Source: Malurus cyaneus samueli
Lineage: Eukaryota > Chordata > Aves > Passeriformes > Maluridae
DNA length: 64,000 bases
Assembly (NCBI GenBank): GCA_009741485.1
Contig: CM019215.1
Span: 82,827,564-82,891,563 of the forward strand
Reading direction: 5' to 3'
A model generated the notes under the pieces. That model was not told the DNA's origin and ran no database searches. It was given only the letters and a program-made list of their open reading frames with translations. Below are positions 58,215 through 64,000 of this stretch, in pieces (position 1 is the stretch's first letter; each line of letters begins with the position of its first letter). Position numbers and translations under genes: made by a program.

Positions 58215-61200
58215 GTGAGCAACCTCACCTATGAAAGAGGAAAAGATAACAAAATCCTATGTGGGGCATTTCTTGTGTTGACAAAAATGAGAGTAAAAAT
58301 ATAATTAGATTAAGAAACACTGTGGGTATTGTTAGAGCCATCTCTCTTTGTTGCCCTTTTTATTGCGGAGCCCTGCGGTTTGGAGGTACTTGGCATTCTC
58401 TGAGCTGGTTCTGCTTCCCTCCTACCAATTTCCCTCTAGGATTAGACAGCAGTACAAATATTATTGCTCTCTGCAGGCTTTGCCTTCTGACCTACTCTAC
58501 AGAGACATATGCAATGGAGTCAGAGCTGGTGAATAGAAAATGTCTTTCTTAACTCTGTAGTGCTGGAGGGATGCCAGGGTCCAGTAGTTCATAAAGGAGA
58601 TGAAGCTGGTAGCATTCCTGAGGGAAGTCAGACCGAAGAAGGAGCCCCAGGTATTTAAGGAAAAGTGTCAATTTAAAAAATAAAACATAGAGGAGGTGGA
58701 GGAGGAAGGAGCACAAAAGAAGCGGGTGAGGGGATTTTAAGGATGTTAGCTGTCTGATCCCTTCGGGAATGGGATGTGTGGCTGTGCAGGGCTGTGACTG
58801 CAGCTCCCAGTCCACCCCTCTGGCCTTGCACAGCAGCCACGTTTCTGTGTGTTGGCAGAGAGAGGTTCATGGAGCACCATTGGCCATGTGTGTGAGTGTG
58901 TTCAGAGAGTTTCTCCAGGAAGATCCCCCTGGGAATGAGTCGGATGAGTCTGAAGCACTAACAGGTGGGAGGGCTGTGCTGCCCAGAGCTCCTGGTTAGA
59001 GGCCACCATCCTGCACAGCTCAGCTCCCAGCACTTGGATCAGAGCCTGCTCTGTACAAATTCTTCTGTCCTTGCTTAAGGACTGGGGACCTTTCTGGGGG
59101 CCCTTTGCCAAAATGTGTGTTTATGGTGAAATATTCTGTGGCAGAGTGACTGTGATGAAAAGGAGGGGCTCACCAGGCTTGCTCAAAACCAGGCAGAACG
59201 ACAACTGGGACAGTGCCAGACACCCACACAGCTCTGCTAACACAACCCGAGCCTGACCAGCAGAGCCCCGTGGCTTCAGTGCTGAGGGGAGGGGTCGGGA
59301 ACCCCCCTGTGTGGTGGAGGCTGTATTTGTGTGCATACCAATGGTGTGGACAGTATTCCTCCTGGGAATAGCTCTGGACCCCCACTGTCACTCTTCCTTT
59401 CTGACCCTGGCCAGGGATTGAGCTCCAGCTGCCAATGGTGGGAATCTCTGCAAGGCACTGGGCTGTGCTGGAAACACACCTCATGTGCTGGAGAGCGGAA
59501 GGGGAGGGACAGGGGTCAGCCAAGGGATCAACCAAGATAAAAAACCAACAAGAATCTTCCCCATGAGTACAACTCAGTCCAAACTCTGATGCTCGTGAGC
59601 TCTGCTAAAGGCCTGTTGATCCTGCTTAGATTTTGCTTAGCTTTTCTCCCTGACTGCTGTTACTCTCTAATCCCTGCCTCCATGCATTTTCTGTTTTCGA
59701 TGGAAAAATGCTAACATACCATGAAAGAAATTTGTCTTTTGCTTTATTGAGAGGCAAGAGCATAGTAAAAGTAAGTCTATCCGGGGGCTTGGCTGGTCCT
59801 TAGCATTTTCTTAAACCTACAAATTATGTCTTTGGAAAAGACTAGAAAAACTTATTTCACATGAAATCAGGAAGGACACAAAATTTTCATAGGCGCTTGT
59901 TTTGTGTGCAGCCTAATTTGTATATAAAAAAAGAATTATTTCACAGGACAAATTATGAAATATCTGTTTTGGTCTTACCATTGCTTATTTTTTATGACAC
60001 TGCATTAATGAATTAACCCCTCATCAGTGAATATATTTTTTGGGGGAGAAATATGTGGTCTATAAGTGCTTCTTTCTGTTTTACCCCAAGATAAGCAGTT
60101 GCAGTTGGATAAGAGTGAAATCAGGCACTGAACATTAACTGCCATCTTCCCAATGTGAAATAATGGATGGTAAACACTAGGAATGTGTGGCTCATTCTCA
60201 TTGTAAACACAATGTATGCAAAAGCCACAAGAAAAGAATATGCTTTGGGTAAACAGAAGTGGATGATCACATACAGCTAATTTGTACCCTGATTATTTTC
60301 AAGTTTCACAGTCAGTTTCAATTTGAAGGAGATTTTGCAGACCTTAGTACCTCTTGCCAAAGGGTCTAACCTCTCTTTTTCATTGTTGGACTTTAGGAGC
60401 TTGTGCTATAATTTTGGTGTTTGCATTTATCTGTTGAAATTCTTTTTTAAAAAGACACAGCTTATAAATCTTACTTTTCCTAACACATTCGACAATAGTC
60501 TTTTGTGGTCTGAACTACCGTAGTTCACTGTAGAAGAAAAAAAGAGAATGCAAATCCCGTGGCAAGCTTGATACCAGGCAGCAGCAGCAAGAGTGGAAAT
60601 TTCTCAGTGAGGTCCTTGCATGGCATAACACATACATGAAAAACATAAGACAGTCTAGCAGGCACTGAGTGAAAAACTGCATCTCTCCAGGGCAGGGCTT
60701 CTGCTTCCCACATCAACAGGCTTCATAGAGCCAATGATGGAACAGGCATCCAGAAGCCTTACTTTTATTGTATTCTTTTTTGCTCAGCTTGCCTGCTTGG
60801 TAAAAAGCTGCATTTTATTTACCATTAATATTATTTTAGAGGCAAGGTTCCAATTTTATCAGTTTATAACTCTGACAAATGGGGCTCCTCATTTTCCTTC
60901 TGAGATTTCTCACGACCAGCTAACTTTCCTGGCAAGCTGCATTTCCTATTGAAGGCTCTCCTCTGCGGATTCGGCTGGGCAAGTTTTTGCTGAAACTAAA
61001 CAGGAACAAGCCAGCTCTGCTGAGGAGGCACCAAACCCCAGAGCTGAGGGTGTCTGCATCCATCCAACGCTGTGCCTGTGCTCCTGGCAGCAGCCCATGC
61101 CCGTGGGATGTCACTGCAGGGCCTCGCCCCTCACAGGGCATCCAGGCTCCAAGCACAGCTTTTGCTGCACCTGAATTTGCCTCTGTGACAATTCAGTGCC

Positions 61201-64000
61201 CTTGTTAAAGCTGTGGTTGAGAAATCTTTTTGTGAGCCGAACCTTGACAATCTCAGCGATGACTCCGTGCACTGTAAAATCTCCACTTTTTGTCTGCAGC
61301 TGTGAGGAGAAAAGAAAGAGAAGGTGGAGAAGGTGGCAGTGGAGCTGATCTGGCAGGTTCCCTGGGCCATGTTCCCCTAACATGGAAAACACAGGGGGAT
61401 GTCAGCAAAAGCTCTCTTCTCATTAATATGGATGAAAAGACAGTGCCTGGGATGATATTTTTAAGAATATGTAGCTGCTTTTTTATTTTCTGAAGACCCT
61501 CATGGTACAGTAATTAGGAACTCCAATGAACGTACACACTAATGGTCAATAAAAACTAAAGGCAGTGGGGGATAAGCAAATGGTGACACTAAAACAGAAG
61601 TTTTACACTCTTGTGCATCATGAAAAGAGCTTGTATCTACTGCTTTCTGTCTGTCTTACTACAGAAACTGAGAAACCTCAAGCTCTTAAGTTAACTTTGA
61701 ATTTTAAACACTATGGCAAGAGTTAGAATACCCTCCATTTCAGCAACTCAGCTTGTTCTTGAAATATTATCCTGCAGAGCTATGGGAGAAAAGGATGAGG
61801 TGTTTACAGGATCTAAAGGCATTTAGAGGAAAGAAAGATCTTGTTGAATTGGCTGCCAGTATTGTCACATGTCACTCCCCCTGCCTAGCACTTGTCTGAA
61901 AGTCTGTAGGCAACCTGCCCTTTTCATTTCAGCCTTTAAACTGTCTGGCCTGAGACTTTTAAATTTACATGGCTCCACTTTTTAGAGGGTGTCATCTTGA
62001 GGTGAATCCTATCTCTCCCCAGGAAGGCTGGGGGCGCATCGAAGCATGGAGGAAGAACAGCACTTTCCTAGGACATACACAAGAGAATATTGTTTCCAGG
62101 CTTGCCTGTAATTTCTGTTAGGCTGATCAAATTTGCAGTCTCTCCAACTGGGACTCAATATCCAACGGTAAGGAGGGGGTCCTTCTTTGAAGAATTGACA
62201 TCAGATGCAGAGAACTTTTCACTTCATGGCCCTGGGCACAAAACACCAACTTTAATTGACAGGACCCCAGGACTGCTAATTAGAAACTGGCAAACCCAGG
62301 ACATCTGGACACCTTATCAGAGGTTTATCAAGATTACTGGTATGATCCATACAAACCCTTAATGGGAATCAGCTGTCAAACAAGTGAAGTAATTTGGTCA
62401 AAGATTACAATATTTTTTTTGTTACAACTACAATGTGTTACAAACTGAGTTCTTGGTGGCTGAAATAACTGTGCAGTTTCATAACCACTGGTTTTTTTGC
62501 TTGTTGTTTGACCAAAATGACTGGACCAAACTGAGAAAGTGAGCACATGGCTCTGAAGAGGGCAGTGCAAGCCCCTGTGCCAGACCAGCTCTGAACTTGG
62601 TCTTCAGTAGAGAGGCTGTGCCCCCTCTCTGTCACCAAACCAGCTTTAAAACTTTTCCACAGCACTTTCAATTATGAGAGCTCTGCCCCATCAACTTGTC
62701 TTTATGTGGTCAGCTAAAAGGGTAATAAAAGCCATAGGGGAAAGAAAGAAAGAAATGGTTTCGTAAAAAAGAGGTAAAACTGGCTGTGTGGTCCACATTT
62801 TCCACAGGAGAGAATGGGAAGGGTTTATGCTTGCGCAGATTGTGCAAGATGAGGATTATGATCATTGTTGAGTCATTTCTTTTGCTAAAATGAAGGAACA
62901 AAGACTTCATCAGAAAGCAAAGCAGGCCTTGGGTCTTGCACTCCAGGAAGCCACGAGTGCTTTAATTCCACATATCCACCCCTAGTGGAAAGCTGAAAAC
63001 AAAATGCCCTTTTTTATAATATGCTTTTAAACCTGTATGTTTTGTAAACCTTATTGGAACTATGACCAAGGAAAGCAATCAGTGAAAAGTGAGGAAATGG
63101 AGCTGATGTCAAACATTGGGCCTGTAGACAACAGGAAACATGATCTCACCTTCTGCTCCTGCTAACTCTGAAATGTGCTGTACCTGAAGAAGGGCCAAAT
63201 CCATGGCTCGGCAAAAGAGCTAGAAGAAATTATACCTGGAGCATAGTCTGGGCTGCTGACAACCCTGTTTTGGGCCTTGATCTAGTTTGAGGCACCATTC
63301 TGAGGAAACTATCATAATATAGTTAAACTGGATCAGTTTTAGGAAATCTGCCAATTTTTCCCATGAAAATGGAGTTTCATTATCTTTTCTGGAACTTATG
63401 AAAACCATCCTAATAGTTTCCCTGGGAATATCACCTGCCTAAAAGGTTTTCACACTGGTGTAAATATTTTTATTTAATTATCATATCTCTGTTGATCTTA
63501 TATTGGATATTTCAGAAGCAATATTAGAAAAGAAAAATAAATTCCCCAAATAGTTACAACACTTTTACACTTTGTTTATAGAGCTGCTGAGTGATAACAG
63601 AAAATTAAGAGTATTTTTGCCTATGTGCTTTGTGAGCAAATCAGCTGTACAGTGATGGTTAAAAACACATCCATACTGTAGCAGTTGCCTGCAGGACCTC
63701 ATAACCTACCAAAAGACTCCAGTGCCCTGTAACCACCAGAATGCCTGTAGGTTATAGACAACCTTCACCAGCTGCTTTCCTGGCTGGATAAATTCTGCAA
63801 CCAGTTTAAAGATGAATTTTCACAGGGGGAGCATCTTTCTTTAATGTAAAGATCTCATCAGTATAAGGAGCTGACTGATGCTGCTCAGACAGACACAGTT
63901 CTTGGAAACAGTTGAGTTATTCATTGATTCATGCACAGATACCTCGCTTTGTAAATAGTACTTTGATACTGTGGCTTTGAGCAGAAAACTTAACACTCTG
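58215..64000. other. Long gene-free stretch to right edge
   Basis: Moderately GC-rich at 58,740-59,520 with overlapping ORFs on both strands, none recognised. AT-rich thereafter. A GAAA microsatellite (about three units) lies at 62,741-62,755, and an ACG|GTAAGG donor-like word at about 62,165. No repeat family or gene is supported. Confidence 0.45.

Noticed and set aside
1..64000. tRNA, rRNA, known microRNA or endogenous retrovirus genes
   Set aside because: No intact cloverleaf, rRNA block, recognised mature microRNA, or retroviral gag/pol/env-like frame was seen on either strand; the B-box words found belong to decayed SINEs.

Overview
The window looks like vertebrate, most probably avian, nuclear DNA. 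The best evidence is a 5'-truncated CR1 LINE tail at about 33,860-34,135, which carries the conserved CR1 3' block. A few old tRNA-derived SINE (MIR/CORE-type) remnants, no SINEs of mammalian type, a low density of recognisable repeats and general CpG depletion all fit a bird better than a mammal, turtle or crocodilian. Species cannot be told. There is no prokaryotic signature: no operons, no dense coding, no CRISPR.

No complete protein-coding gene can be supported. Open frames of 60-230 codons occur on both strands throughout, overlap one another, and none resembles a family I recognise. The window reads as intergenic or deep-intronic sequence. Gene-like signals are limited. A CpG-rich segment at about 18,480-18,915 has a perfect minus-strand splice donor and is the best promoter/first-exon candidate. 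A weaker CpG-rich segment lies at about 2,775-3,100. Scattered acceptor/donor pairs could be exons of a lncRNA or an unrecognised gene: minus 40,937-40,987; plus 27,982-28,026, 37,651-37,732, 51,970-52,107, 53,823-53,962 and 58,082-58,214. The plus-strand candidates at 51,970 and 53,823 do not share a compatible phase, so they are not consecutive exons of one reading frame. About one perfect CAG|GTRAGT donor is expected by chance in 64 kb on two strands and three are seen, so these remain hypotheses.

Layout. 1-3,100: sparse sequence with a minus-strand ORF near the left edge and a CpG-rich patch. 3,100-18,480: gene-free, with a 26-bp palindrome at 3,511, a SINE remnant at about 13.7 kb, a TA repeat at 14.9 kb and several conserved-element-like blocks. 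18,480-18,915: CpG island. 18,915-33,860: gene-free, with T-rich tracts, a TAATTG cluster at 25.7 kb and enhancer-like blocks at 31.5-32.4 kb. 33,860-34,930: CR1 tail, enhancer-like block and MIR-like SINE. 34,930-51,930: long gene-free stretch. 51,930-54,000: conserved-element-like block, two SINE remnants in opposite orientations and the best internal-exon candidate. 54,000-64,000: a T49 homopolymer at 56.9 kb and a recent 100-bp direct duplication at 57.6-57.9 kb.

No genes can be shown to work together here. The most economical reading is a regulatory gene desert or long intron with one possible promoter. The conserved-element calls rest on the look of the sequence alone and need alignment to be believed.
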